From assembly GCA_018267615.1 (NCBI GenBank), contig JAFDYD010000055.1:1-64000 (forward strand): a stretch of 64,000 nucleotides of DNA, read 5' to 3'. A program made the position numbers and the translations under genes. Each line of letters begins with the position of its first letter. Within the stretch, counting starts at the first letter, position 1. This DNA is from Bacteroidota bacterium (lineage in GTDB: Bacteria > Bacteroidota > Bacteroidia > Chitinophagales > Chitinophagaceae). The notes under the pieces were generated by a model. The model did no database searches. It saw only the letters and a list, made by a program, of their open reading frames with translations, and was not told the origin of the DNA. Of the stretch, positions 45,383 to 54,843 are shown one piece after another.

Positions 45383-48300
45383 ATGCGATTCCCCAAACTC
45401 TTTCCAATAAAATTAATGATCGTGTTCTCCTCATCGGCTTTGCTTCTGTTGTTTTCATACACAGATGCAATTGCCCAGATCGGAGGTTCCACTTGCGTAA
45501 ATGCGGGTCAGCAGGTTCAATATTCTTTTTCGGGACGGGATAACTCGTCAACTAATTTTAGCTGGACAGTTTCCGGTGGCACAATCGTTTCAGGCGGCTC
45601 AGGTCAGGGGTTCACCCATCGCAGCGTCACAGTTCAGTGGAACAGCAACGGCACTTCGGGTTCGGTGACGTTGAATGCTAGTCCGTTAACAAACACCAAT
45701 CCACCAGGTCCATCTTCATACAGCGGCAGCATTACCGTAAATGTAAGTGCGCCTTTTGCCGCCGGCAATATTACATCGAATGCAACACAAACGATTCCTT
45801 ACAACACCATTCCGGCAAACGTTACCAGCGCTGTTGCAACCGGCGGATATTGCCTAGCCCCTGCTTATACTTATCAATGGCAGATATTTGACGGGACAAC
45901 GTACGTGGCAATAAGTGGGCAGACTACAAACACATTGGTTTTTCCTTCCCCATTAACACAAACTACAACCGTAAGAAAAATGGTTACAGAAACGCATTCT
46001 GGATCTGTTATCTATTCAAGCGTTGCTACAATTAATGTATTGCCGCAATTGATTGGTGGAACCATTTCAGGCTCCACGACAATCAACTACAACACAGTTC
46101 CGCCGGCTTTTACAAATACCGCTTCTGCTTCCGGTGGGAGTTGTGCTGATGTAGACAAAAAATATATCTGGCAGAAGAGCACCGACAATGTTAATTTTAC
46201 AGATATGAGTGCATATACAGGTCTCACGTACTCACCACCTGCGCTTACTACAACAACTTATTATCGACGAAAAGTTACATGCCTTCCTTCTGAGATCGCC
46301 TATTCAAATACCCTAACCATCACCGTTAATCCTGCTGTTTACCCAGGAACCATCGCACAAGTGTCTTTGAATATTGCAACCAATACGGATCCGGGAGCAC
46401 TCGTTGCCGATCCTGCCAGCGGCGGAGCATGCAGCGGAAGTTATTTGTATCAGTGGCAGAGTTCTGCCACGAATACAACATATGCTGACATCACCGGTGC
46501 CACTTCTCTGTATTATGACCCCGGCAATCTCGCATCGACAATGTACTACCGTCGCAAAGTAACCTGTGGCACGGATGTCGAATACAGCAACGTGTGCCAG
46601 GTATTAGTCAATACACCACTTTCGTATTTGAATTATATCCGTGTAAGGGATATAACGATACCTGGAATTACTACTTCAACGGCTGCGGCTGCGCTCACTA
46701 ATCCCACAGATGTAAAACAAACCACGCAATATTTTGACGGGTTGGGAAGAATGAATCAATCCGTAAGCAGGCAGGCAAGCCCATTGTTGAAAGATATCGT
46801 GGCGGTGAACGAATACGATCTTGCCAGTCGCGAGATTGTAAAATATCTTCCGTATGTATCAACTACAAACGATGGAAATAATAAATCATACCCGGTTAGT
46901 GATCTCGTCACATTCAACGGGACACAATTTTCCGGTGAAAATTATTATATGTCGTATGCAATCCCGGAAAATTCACCGCTCAATAGAATATTGACAAGTT
47001 ATGCGCCGGGATTGAATTGGGTTGGTTTAACACGAGGTGTCAGCAGTGCATCGATGGTAAACGATGTATCCGAAGGCGTGCGCATCTGGACCATTGCATC
47101 AGCAGCCGGAAGTTTGCCGACATCAACTGCTGCTTATGGATCAGGATTGCTTTTCAAAAATATCACCACGAATGAGCAGGGACAACAGGTGATAGAATAC
47201 AAAGACATGGAAGGCCATGTGATTTTGAAAAAAGTTCAGGTTGCTGCTTCACCGGGTGTTGATCATACAGGATGGTTGTGTACCTATTATGTGTATGATG
47301 ATTTGAACAACCTAAGATTCGTAATGCAGCCGAGAGCAATTGAATTGATAAGTGCTTCGAGTTGGACGCTCACACAAGCAATCGCAGATGAATTGTGTTT
47401 CCGATACGAATACGATGCACGAAGAAATATGATCATCAAAAAGATTCCTGGTGCTGCGGAACTATGGATGGTTTATGACGATATTGACCGGCTTGTTATG
47501 ACGCAGGATGCAAATGCAAGAAGCCAGTCGAGATGGAATTATACCCAATATGATAACCTGGACAGGGCAATGGCTACGGGGCAAATTGTAGATAGTCATG
47601 ACCGCGTGTATCATTCCGGCTTATCGGCTAACAGTAATGCATACCCGAATTTGGGCTTATATACTTACGAATTATTTACCCATACTTTATTTGATGATTA
47701 TACATGGGTAAGCGCTTACCCGGATCCTTTTACTGTCAATCGCAGCACGTCATATGATGCCAGTTTCCTGACTCCTTCGAATACGGTGTTCCCATATCCG
47801 CAGGCACTTACCCAGTCTTCTTTTACAAGAGGATTGGTTACGGGAATGCGCGTCGAAATTCCCGGCACGGGCCAAATGCTTTATGTGATTAACTACTACG
47901 ACGACAGGGGAAGGATCATTCAAACACAAAAGACAAACAATACGGGAGGTAATGATATCAGCACACAACAATACGATTTCACCGGCAAGGTACTGCGTAG
48001 TCATCTCAAACAGGAAAAGCAAGGCACCAATGCGCAAACACATTTTGTATTAGCTAAAATGAATTATGATGCTGCGGGCAGATTACTTACGCTCTATAAA
48101 AATATTGACAACGCGGCAACAGACCAATTGTTATCGACCAATACTTATAACGAACTTGGCCAACTTCAGAACAAACAACTCGGAAATAATATTGAGAATC
48201 TCGCTTATGAATATAATATCCGTGGCTGGCTAACAGAAATCAATAAGAATTATGTTGCCGGAACAACTTCCACTAATTATTTTGGAATGGAGCTTGGATA

Positions 48301-50701
48301 CGATAAAGGAATCGCAGGCGTCGCGGGCGTACAGGTTCCTCAATTCAATGGCAATATACAGGGACAGGTTTGGAGAAGCTCCGGTGATGGAGTTATCAGA
48401 AAATATAATTACAAATATGATCTTGTTAATCGCATCACCCGCGCAGAATATTCTCAAAATAATAGCGGCACCTGGGGCGCAACACCGATGGATTTTAGTG
48501 TTTGGGGATTTGATAGTGATAATGGCTACGGAATGAAATATGATGCAAACGGAAATATCCTGATGATGATTCAGGGCGGATGGAAAGCAGGAGCATCCAC
48601 CATCGTCGATGCATTGCGCTACACGTATACAACCAACAGCAACAAATTACTGCAAGTGACGGATGATTACAACGATGTGAATTCAAAGCTTGGAGATTTT
48701 CATTATAATCCCGCTACAAAAACTTCCACGGATTATACGTATGATGGAAACGGCAATTTGACAATCGATAATAACAAAGGAGTTACCGCCACCACGTACA
48801 ATTATTTAAATCTTCCTGTTCAAGTATCTTTTGGAACCAAAGGAAGCATATCGTATGTGTATGATGCGTCGGGGAATAAATTATCCAAGACAGTAACTGA
48901 TAACAGTATTGGCGGAAAAACAATCACCACCATTACCAATTATATCGCCGGATTTGTTTATTCAACAAAAACGACATCGCCTGCAGATCCGGTCAATGAC
49001 TATACAACAAGGCTGGACTTTGTTGCACATGAAGAAGGTCGTGCGCGTTGGGCTTATCACAAATATTTGAATGGCACCACTGCGTATGGATTCGAATACG
49101 ATTATTTCCTAAAAGATCATCTGGGCAATACGCGCGTTGTGATTACACAGCAAAAAGACACTACGCAATATCTTGCTACGATGGAAGCAGCGTATCGTTC
49201 AACAGAAACGCAGCTCTTCAACAATATCACGAACACTTCTTACAAACGCACTTTGGTTAGCGGTTATCCGAATGATCTGAGTGTTACTAATCCAAATGAT
49301 AGTGTAGCGAAAGTAAATGGCAGCGGACAAAAAACCGGACCAGCTATTTTATTAAAAGTAATGAGTGGTGATAAGATAGATATCGCTGTGCAGTCTTATT
49401 ATAATACCGGGACGAACACCACGCAAAATCCATCAGTGACCGATGTACTGAATTCACTTGCCAATGGAATCGTAACAATGGCAGGAGGAGCGAAGGGATC
49501 TGCTGCTGATTTGAACAATACAGGAGCCAGTCCCGTGTATGCAGCATTGAACAGTTTCCTTACAGGCAATGATCCAAACACCGGATCAACAAAACCAAAA
49601 GCATACCTGAACTGGATCCTGTTGGATGAGCAATTGAATTATGTAAGCAGTTACCCGCAAAGTGGAGCTGTTCCTGTTGGCACGGCTGCCGCGCTCAACA
49701 CACTTGGTTATACAGGCCTCCCAATTACCAAGAGTGGATATTTGTATATTTGGGTAAGCAATGAAACCGCCGGATGGGATGTATTCTTTGACAATCTTTC
49801 TGTAAAACAGTATACAGGACCACTGTTGGAGGAAACGCATTATTATCCGTTTGGGTTGACAATGAGTGGGATTAGTTCGAAGGCGTTGAAGCCGAATTAT
49901 GCGGAGAATAAGTTTAAATTTCAAAAACAAGAACTTCAAAGTAAAGAGTTCAGTGATGGTTCAGGATTAGAGATGTATGAATTTAAATATCGATTTGACG
50001 ATCCACAGATAGGAAGGTTTTGGCAAATCGATCCACTTGCTGACAAGTACGTGTATAATTCCACTTACGCGTTTGCCGAAAACAAAGTAATAACTTTTGT
50101 AGAATTAGAGGGGTTAGAAGGAATAAAATATGACGAGGTTGATAAAGATGGAAAGAAGAGAACTGTTGTAGAAAAAAATATTGTAGTTCTACTTGAAGAA
50201 ACTAAATCGACTAACTCGGAAGCAAAAAATAAACGTATCGAACGTCGAAATGAAAATAAACTAGCAATTTATCAAGCAGAGCTCAATGAATATTATAATG
50301 GAGGTGATGGGAAAGGCTCAACAGGCTCTAACGGGAATCTAGTTTATTTTAAATTTAATGTTAAACGTCTGCCTATGTCTGATACAAGAGGCACTGACCA
50401 AAACGAAATTACTAGTATAGGACGAGCCTTTGGTGTTAAATCCTCAGAAAAATGGAAAGACGGTTCGAACAAGCTTGCAACAGCTGCAGTGGTGACTACC
50501 GGTAATACTTCGGGAGACCATGGCGATAGTGATGGAATTAGGATTAGATTGGATTTTAAGCCAGGAAGCCTGTCCCATGAGGTAGGGCATACTTTCAAAT
50601 TACCGGATGACTACGCAAATGGAGGGGTTATGGGGTCACCTCCCAACCACGTAAATCCAGACGAAGTTGACCAAATTGTAAAGAAAAGCTATGAAAAATA
50701 A
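45383..50701 (+). CDS. Rhs-family polymorphic toxin with metzincin-like C-terminal domain
   Basis: 1772 aa. Signal peptide ending AIAQ (about 32). Four to five Ig/PKD-like repeats to about 415. A DUF6443-type segment (TTQYFDGLGRMNQSVSRQ) and YD-repeat shell to about 1540. Rhs core DPQIGRFWQIDPLADKY (QIDP at 1548-1551). The variable tip, about 1576-1772, has HEVGH at 1732-1736 with D1742 at the third-ligand position of HExxHxxGxxH/D (Lys replaces the Gly) and a possible Met-turn VMG (M1750). The tip is probably a zinc protease toxin. The last 11 bp overlap the candidate immunity gene. It is the only toxin here still joined to a complete shell. Confidence 0.88.
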   Translation: MRFPKLFPIKLMIVFSSSALLLLFSYTDAIAQIGGSTCVNAGQQVQYSFSGRDNSSTNFSWTVSGGTIVSGGSGQGFTHRSVTVQWNSNGTSGSVTLNASPLTNTNPPGPSSYSGSITVNVSAPFAAGNITSNATQTIPYNTIPANVTSAVATGGYCLAPAYTYQWQIFDGTTYVAISGQTTNTLVFPSPLTQTTTVRKMVTETHSGSVIYSSVATINVLPQLIGGTISGSTTINYNTVPPAFTNTASASGGSCADVDKKYIWQKSTDNVNFTDMSAYTGLTYSPPALTTTTYYRRKVTCLPSEIAYSNTLTITVNPAVYPGTIAQVSLNIATNTDPGALVADPASGGACSGSYLYQWQSSATNTTYADITGATSLYYDPGNLASTMYYRRKVTCGTDVEYSNVCQVLVNTPLSYLNYIRVRDITIPGITTSTAAAALTNPTDVKQTTQYFDGLGRMNQSVSRQASPLLKDIVAVNEYDLASREIVKYLPYVSTTNDGNNKSYPVSDLVTFNGTQFSGENYYMSYAIPENSPLNRILTSYAPGLNWVGLTRGVSSASMVNDVSEGVRIWTIASAAGSLPTSTAAYGSGLLFKNITTNEQGQQVIEYKDMEGHVILKKVQVAASPGVDHTGWLCTYYVYDDLNNLRFVMQPRAIELISASSWTLTQAIADELCFRYEYDARRNMIIKKIPGAAELWMVYDDIDRLVMTQDANARSQSRWNYTQYDNLDRAMATGQIVDSHDRVYHSGLSANSNAYPNLGLYTYELFTHTLFDDYTWVSAYPDPFTVNRSTSYDASFLTPSNTVFPYPQALTQSSFTRGLVTGMRVEIPGTGQMLYVINYYDDRGRIIQTQKTNNTGGNDISTQQYDFTGKVLRSHLKQEKQGTNAQTHFVLAKMNYDAAGRLLTLYKNIDNAATDQLLSTNTYNELGQLQNKQLGNNIENLAYEYNIRGWLTEINKNYVAGTTSTNYFGMELGYDKGIAGVAGVQVPQFNGNIQGQVWRSSGDGVIRKYNYKYDLVNRITRAEYSQNNSGTWGATPMDFSVWGFDSDNGYGMKYDANGNILMMIQGGWKAGASTIVDALRYTYTTNSNKLLQVTDDYNDVNSKLGDFHYNPATKTSTDYTYDGNGNLTIDNNKGVTATTYNYLNLPVQVSFGTKGSISYVYDASGNKLSKTVTDNSIGGKTITTITNYIAGFVYSTKTTSPADPVNDYTTRLDFVAHEEGRARWAYHKYLNGTTAYGFEYDYFLKDHLGNTRVVITQQKDTTQYLATMEAAYRSTETQLFNNITNTSYKRTLVSGYPNDLSVTNPNDSVAKVNGSGQKTGPAILLKVMSGDKIDIAVQSYYNTGTNTTQNPSVTDVLNSLANGIVTMAGGAKGSAADLNNTGASPVYAALNSFLTGNDPNTGSTKPKAYLNWILLDEQLNYVSSYPQSGAVPVGTAAALNTLGYTGLPITKSGYLYIWVSNETAGWDVFFDNLSVKQYTGPLLEETHYYPFGLTMSGISSKALKPNYAENKFKFQKQELQSKEFSDGSGLEMYEFKYRFDDPQIGRFWQIDPLADKYVYNSTYAFAENKVITFVELEGLEGIKYDEVDKDGKKRTVVEKNIVVLLEETKSTNSEAKNKRIERRNENKLAIYQAELNEYYNGGDGKGSTGSNGNLVYFKFNVKRLPMSDTRGTDQNEITSIGRAFGVKSSEKWKDGSNKLATAAVVTTGNTSGDHGDSDGIRIRLDFKPGSLSHEVGHTFKLPDDYANGGVMGSPPNHVNPDEVDQIVKKSYEK

Positions 50702-51296
50702 ACTTATAATATTCTTATTTTTAGCCAGCGTTACAGCATCTGGGCAAATAAGTGACAATGCCAAATATGTAGTTATCTCTTTTGAAAAAAAAGTAAATAA
50801 ATATTCACAGCACGGAATACAGAATTTTTATTGGATTGTTCAGATTGATTCGGTTAAAGACAAAAATTTCAAATTAGAACCACTTTTTTTTAGGTTTTCA
50901 ACGAATGATTTTAGAGATTGTTTAAAAGGTGAAAAAATTAATCCATTCGTTATAACTGATTCAACGAATTTTGATTTTGAAAAAGACTATATACTTAGCA
51001 AAAAGAACTTAAGCCAAATTATTGAACAAAAGAAAATATGGGTGCAGACTATTACAAAAAAATGGAGCGAAAATCTAATCGAGGAAATTAAAGTTTTTGT
51101 AACTCCCATAATAGGTAGATTTTGCACCTGTGAATTTATGCCCGAAAATCAAAATGATCGGGTTTATTCGGGCCATATTAAAATTCCATACTCGTCTTTT
51201 GCGTTCGACGCAGGCTTATTTGGTTTGAAGAATTTTAGGTTTATTAAATTCTCGGACTATGCACACATGAACTTTGATGTAAGATACCCTAACTAG
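50691..51296 (+). CDS. candidate immunity protein for the metzincin-like toxin
   Basis: 201 aa. Signal peptide KNKLIIFLFLASVTASGQ, so it is exported. No family recognised; mixed alpha/beta with a possible disulfide pair in GRFCTCEF. It overlaps the toxin gene by 11 bp, so it is translationally coupled. Position, size and export fit an inhibitor that protects the periplasm from an extracytoplasmic protease. The immunity call is from context only. A shared cassette-end terminator follows 24 bp after the stop. Confidence 0.72.
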   Translation: MKNKLIIFLFLASVTASGQISDNAKYVVISFEKKVNKYSQHGIQNFYWIVQIDSVKDKNFKLEPLFFRFSTNDFRDCLKGEKINPFVITDSTNFDFEKDYILSKKNLSQIIEQKKIWVQTITKKWSENLIEEIKVFVTPIIGRFCTCEFMPENQNDRVYSGHIKIPYSSFAFDAGLFGLKNFRFIKFSDYAHMNFDVRYPN

Positions 51297-51319
51297 AGCG
51301 AGTATGCGAAATAAATCAG

Positions 51320-51347
51320 AAGCATTGCAAACCAGCAATGCTTTTTT
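51320..51347 (+). terminator. cassette-end terminator 1
   Basis: Perfect 9-bp stem AAGCATTGC (51320-51328) and GCAATGCTT (51335-51343), loop AAACCA, then a T-run. It is preceded by AGTATGCGAAATAAATCA and followed by TTCTATAACCCC, at which RAYT copy 1 begins. The same block ends the other toxin/immunity modules at 52553, 55198 and 59580, and in part at 58118. Confidence 0.88.
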
Positions 51348-51360
51348 ATTTTCTATAACC

Positions 51361-51756
51361 CCAAACTGGCGCAAGTAAGCGATTAACTTTACAAAACAGG
51401 GACCTGGCGCAAGTGTTCCCGCAAGACATTCGAGACTCGCAATAATTTTTAAGTTGCGTCTTGCGGGACTACTTGTGCCTGCATAAGGTCAATGAAGATC
51501 TGCGTTTTTTTCTTTCAATCCATGGGTGATTTCACCTGCTAGTGTAATTATGTTTTTAGGATATTGGCAAATGGTATGAAAGGATTGATTGAAGTAGAAT
51601 TGCTGGACCCGCTACTGATGTGATTTCCTTTATGCGGGCACAAGTAGTCCCGCAGGCAGCAAGATGATTTAATGGTAAATTCGTGTGTGCCTGCGGGAAC
51701 ACTTGCGCCAGGTCTCTAATTTTCTAGATGTATAGTTTACTTGCGCCAGATGAGGG
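51361..51756. mobile_element. RAYT-derived non-autonomous element, copy 1
   Basis: About 396 bp. Starts CCAAACTGGCGCAAGTAAGC and ends GTTTACTTGCGCCAG (51735-51749) plus ATGAGGG, so its ends are inverted repeats. Two REP-type hairpins with GGCGCAAGTGTTCCCGC and GGCACAAGTAGTCCCGC arms lie inside each end. In the middle, the left leader of the intact RAYT copy is fused to its last codons (GLIEVELLDPLLM stop). It is therefore an internal deletion that removed almost all of the transposase. It fills most of the 669-bp gap between the two immunity genes. Confidence 0.85.
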
Positions 51757-51954
51757 GAACTTTCTGCGCATGAAATACTCGGACATCAATTGGCAGATCA
51801 AGTAAATTCCGTTAATGCATCAGGGTTAAATTCTGTTCAGGCGACAAACTTGTATTTAAGATCTCAAAATATTAATTCTTATTACAGAACAGAACACGTT
51901 GGGTTGCCCTTTTCATCAAGTAAGGTTGAAGATATCCCGGCGTATTTAAAATAA
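51757..51954 (+). pseudogene. 5'-eroded Rhs toxin tip (module A), HExxxH type
   Basis: About 65 codons open to a TAA at 51952, starting directly at the right end of RAYT copy 1 without a start codon. It reads ELSAHEILGHQLADQVN near the start, an HExxxH-like motif, and ends VEDIPAYLK. It resembles the last part of metallopeptidase-like Rhs tips with HELLGHA. The Rhs core and the front of the toxin are gone. An intact candidate immunity gene follows after 11 bp. Confidence 0.7.
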
Positions 51955-51965
51955 AAATATTAACT

Positions 51966-52517
51966 ATGAATATTTCCTATAATAGATATATCCGCTTTGT
52001 AAGTGTCCTTGTATTTTTATTTTTTTTCAGGAAAAATACACTTTCTCAAACTGATTCTTTATCTATTCAACTGAATAATGATATTTTAAATCATAAAATT
52101 GATAGTATTAAAAATATATTAAAGGCTGATACTTCAAACACGTTACTAATGTTCTTTAACGTTGATTTTATGGATAGGAATGCTTATGGTTGTGTGATTT
52201 TTAAGAAGGACAATGCGATTGACGGATACAAGATTAGTTTTCTGGAAAATGGCATCAAAAAATCTGCACTGAATCATGCTTTGCTAAAATCAAATAAGAA
52301 GTTACTTGAAGATTTTTTTAGGAACCCGTCCGATTTTCTAACTGACTTTCCTCCAAAAAAGAAGCAACCTTTAAGTCATGATAACGCTATTTATTTGTTT
52401 TTAAAGAAAGATAACAGGAATATTTTTGATCATAGATTTATGCGTTCAAACTCAATAACGACCAGCAATCCTAATGCTTCTAAATTAATCACTCAACTCG
52501 GCGCATTTAATAACTGA
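51966..52517 (+). CDS. candidate orphan immunity protein (module A)
   Basis: 183 aa, no family recognised. N-terminal signal/anchor YIRFVSVLVFLFFF ending LSQT, so it is exported. The rest is Lys- and Asn-rich and mostly helical (NNDILNHKIDSIKNILKAD, SALNHALLKSNKKLLEDFF). It is the full-length partner of a toxin reduced to its last 65 residues. Retention of an open, signal-bearing gene next to a dead toxin suggests it is still useful, presumably protecting against the same toxin from relatives. Immunity is by context only. Confidence 0.65.
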   Translation: MNISYNRYIRFVSVLVFLFFFRKNTLSQTDSLSIQLNNDILNHKIDSIKNILKADTSNTLLMFFNVDFMDRNAYGCVIFKKDNAIDGYKISFLENGIKKSALNHALLKSNKKLLEDFFRNPSDFLTDFPPKKKQPLSHDNAIYLFLKKDNRNIFDHRFMRSNSITTSNPNASKLITQLGAFNN

Positions 52518-52552
52518 ATAAATTAAATGGGGTAAGTTGGCGGTAGAATAAA

Positions 52553-52580
52553 AAGCATTGCAAATCAGCAATGCTTTTTT
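52553..52580 (+). terminator. cassette-end terminator 2
   Basis: Stem AAGCATTGC (52553-52561) and GCAATGCTT (52568-52576), loop AAATCA, then a T-run. It is followed by ATAG-CTTC-CTAT (52587-52598) and ACCC, then by a truncated recombinase gene. Confidence 0.88.
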
Positions 52581-52628
52581 CATTTAATAGCTTCCTATAA
52601 CCCTTTTACAGAATTAAAATTTATTTCA

Positions 52629-52938
52629 ATGAAACAACTTCCATTGAGTAATTCCGCTTTTGTTACTGCTGAAACAGGTTTTAAGGAGTGGCTAGATATT
52701 TTGGGTTATGCTGCTATAACCGTTTATAACTTGCCACATGCAGTAAGAGAATTTTTGCATTGGCTGGAGGTGAGGGAATTTACAGGTTTGCACAACATTA
52801 CAGGTGAACTATTATCTAACTACTATGCATACCTGAAAAACAGACCCAATATCAAACGTGATGGTGGTTTAAGTAATGCTTACCTGAATAAACATCAACA
52901 AGCTATTAAAAAGTTCAGCGAATATTTGCACCACACCC
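52629..52938 (+). pseudogene. truncated tyrosine recombinase, N-terminal domain (copy 1)
   Basis: The first roughly 103 codons of an integrase-like gene (MKQLPLSNSAFVTAETGFKE start). They cover the SAM-like core-binding domain (WLDILGYAAITVYNLPHAVR, LNKHQQAIKKFSEYLHH). RAYT copy 2 then interrupts it; the ORF continues eight codons into the element (stop at 52964). The catalytic domain with R-H-R-Y residues is absent here and elsewhere in the window. A closely related fragment is at 55298. Both sit at the same place, right after a cassette-end terminator. Confidence 0.75.
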
Positions 52939-53334
52939 CCAAACTGGCGCAAGTAAACGATTAATTTTACAAAACAGGGACCTGGCCAGAGATCTGGCGC
53001 AAGTGTTCCCGCAAGACATTCGAGATTTGCAATAATTTTTAAGTTGCGTCTTGCGGGACTACTTGTGCCTGCATAAGGTCAATGAAGATCTGCGTTTTTT
53101 TCTTTCAATCCAGGGGTGATTTCACTTGCTAGTGTAATTATGTTTTTAGGATATTGGCAAATGGTATGAAAGGATTGATTGAAGTAGAATTGCAGGGCTG
53201 CTACTGATGTGATTTCCATTATGCCGGCACAAGTAGTCCCGCAGGCAGCAAGATGATTTAATGCTAAATTCGTGTGTGCCTGCGGGAACACTTGCGCCAG
53301 GTCTCTAATTTTCTAGATGTATAGTTTACTTGCC
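52939..53334. mobile_element. RAYT-derived non-autonomous element, copy 2
   Basis: Nearly identical to copies 1 and 4, with the same internal deletion. The left end CCAAACTGGCGCAAGTAAAC interrupts the recombinase fragment. The right end stops at GTTTACTTGC, where the left end of the full-length copy 3 begins, so copy 3 is inserted in, or joined to, the end of copy 2. Confidence 0.83.
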
Positions 53335-54242
53335 CCCAAACTGGCGCAAGTAAACTTTTGAATTTGCAAAACAGAGATCTGGCGCAAGTGTTCCCGCAAG
53401 ACATTTGGGAGTTGAAATAATTTTTAAGATATGTCTTGCGGGACTACTTGTGCCTGCATAGAAGAAATATCCATCTGCTTTTTTTCTTTCAATCTTCGGG
53501 TGTTTTCACTTGCTATTTTAGTTCTGTTTTTTGGAAATTGGGAAAAAGGCCATGAGCAGAAAATATAAATTCAGGGATCAGGATCAGCTTTATTTTATAA
53601 GTTTCGCAATTGTTTATTGGATAGATTTATTTGTAAGAAATATTTATAAAGATATTTTACTGGAAAGCTGGAGTTTTTGTAAAGAAAAAAAAGGCATGGA
53701 TATATATGGTTGGTGCATTATGACAAGCCACGTGCACATGATAATCGGATCTCATCAAGACAGACTGGAAAATATCATGCAGCAAATGAAAATGCATACA
53801 TCTGTTAAGTTGAAAGAATTAATCATTAATAACGCTACTGAAAGTAGAAAAGAATGGATACTGGAGCTAATGCAAAAAGCTGGAAAGTCAAATAGCAACA
53901 ACAATGGATTTCAGTTATGGCAACAGGATAATCATCCAATAGAATTAACAACGCTTGCCATTGCACACCAAAAACTGGATTATATTCATAACAACCCGGT
54001 TGAAGCCGGTTTTGTAGAAGCGCCTGAAGATTATCTGTATAGTAGTGCCCGAGATTATTACGGAAGAAAAGGATTAATCGAAATAGAATTATTGGAGCCA
54101 TTGCTGATGTGATTTCCCTTATGCCGGCACAAGTAGTCCCGCAGGCAGCAAAATAATATGATGCTAAATTCGTGTGTGCCTGCGGGAACACTTGCGCCAG
54201 GTCTCTAATTTTCTAAATGTATAGTTTACTTGCACCAGATGA
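53335..54242. mobile_element. full-length RAYT (REP-associated tyrosine transposase) element, copy 3
   Basis: About 0.9 kb. Left end CCCCAAACTGGCGCAAGTAAAC-type, then a REP-type hairpin near 53370-53460, the transposase gene 53552-54112, a second hairpin near 54123-54203, and the right end GTTTACTTGCACCAG plus ATGAGG. It is the only family-1 copy with an intact transposase and is the likely source of activity for copies 1, 2, 4, 5 and 6. The toxin tip of module B begins at once after its right end. Confidence 0.85.
53552..54112 (+). CDS. REP-associated tyrosine transposase (Y1, HUH)
   Basis: 186 aa from the ATG at 53552; a TTG seven codons earlier is less likely because the sister gene at 59829 starts at the equivalent ATG. 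HUH motif H60-V-H62 in MTSHVHMIIGS and catalytic tyrosine Y144 in HQKLDYIHNNPVEAG, followed by DYLYSSARDYYG. It is a single-strand DNA transposase of the IS200/IS605-related RAYT group, which recognises and processes the flanking REP hairpins. All catalytic residues are present, so it is probably active. About 70 percent of positions look identical to the family-2 transposase. Confidence 0.92.
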   Translation: MSRKYKFRDQDQLYFISFAIVYWIDLFVRNIYKDILLESWSFCKEKKGMDIYGWCIMTSHVHMIIGSHQDRLENIMQQMKMHTSVKLKELIINNATESRKEWILELMQKAGKSNSNNNGFQLWQQDNHPIELTTLAIAHQKLDYIHNNPVEAGFVEAPEDYLYSSARDYYGRKGLIEIELLEPLLM

Positions 54243-54830
54243 GGAAATGACCCAATTAAGCACAATGATCCAAATGGAGATATTTTTGGCATTGATAATT
54301 TAATTGGTGCGGCGATTGGAGCGGTGATAGATTATGGAACACAGGTTGCTGAAAATTTATCTAGTGGCAAGTCGCTTAAGGAGTCACTAACTCATGTGGA
54401 TGGGGGAAGAATTCTTACTTCAGCAGTTGTTGGTTTTGTCACTGATGGAGTCGCAAATCTTGCGGGAAAAGTTATTGCAAAAGAAACGAGCGCTGTTATA
54501 GCAAAGGTAGAATCAAGCATAGCAAAAATAGCAAAAAACAATATTGTTAAGGATGCCACAGCGGTTGGGCAGGATATCATTAAAAAAACAGGCGTAAAAT
54601 TAAGTAAGGTCGAAAAAGCAATTGAGAAAACTGAAATTGGGGGTGGAAAATTTGTTAAAACGGCCGAAACCCGGCCAGGCATTGGGGAAGGTCAGAGTAG
54701 AGCCGTTTTTACAAGAGTTAAGAATGCTGAAGGAAAAGTTGTCAAAACCTACAAAGATTCTTATAATCAAGGAAACAAATTTATGCATAGAAAACCACTT
54801 ACAGGAGGTCCTGAAGGACGAGTACAATAA
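54243..54830 (+). CDS. orphan Rhs toxin tip (module B)
   Basis: About 195 codons open from the right end of RAYT copy 3, where a TGA precedes; the first possible start inside is a GTG at 54324. The fragment begins exactly at the end of the Rhs core (GNDPIKHNDPNGD) and the shared linker IFGIDNLIGAAIGAV, then a helical region, and a basic C-terminus (GIGEGQSRAVFTRVKNAEG, KTYKDSYNQGNKFMHRKPL) that looks nucleic-acid-binding. No named toxin family is recognised; a cytosolic nuclease is a guess supported by the signal-less partner gene. The signal peptide and shell are absent, so it cannot be delivered in its present form. Confidence 0.7.
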   Translation, partial: GNDPIKHNDPNGDIFGIDNLIGAAIGAVIDYGTQVAENLSSGKSLKESLTHVDGGRILTSAVVGFVTDGVANLAGKVIAKETSAVIAKVESSIAKIAKNNIVKDATAVGQDIIKKTGVKLSKVEKAIEKTEIGGGKFVKTAETRPGIGEGQSRAVFTRVKNAEGKVVKTYKDSYNQGNKFMHRKPLTGGPEGRVQ

Positions 54831-54843
54831 TTTTAATTAAAAT

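Noticed and set aside
47750..48043. 97-aa minus-strand ORF within the Rhs gene
   Set aside because: Antisense to the YD-repeat shell; no independent evidence.
45383..50701. Rhs protein as a type VI secretion effector
   Set aside because: It has a Sec-type signal peptide and Ig-like repeats and no PAAR or VgrG domain, and no T6SS genes are in view.
53835..54191. 118-aa minus-strand ORF over RAYT copy 3
   Set aside because: Antisense to the transposase and right hairpin; a matching string at 53079-53291 arises from the same element end.
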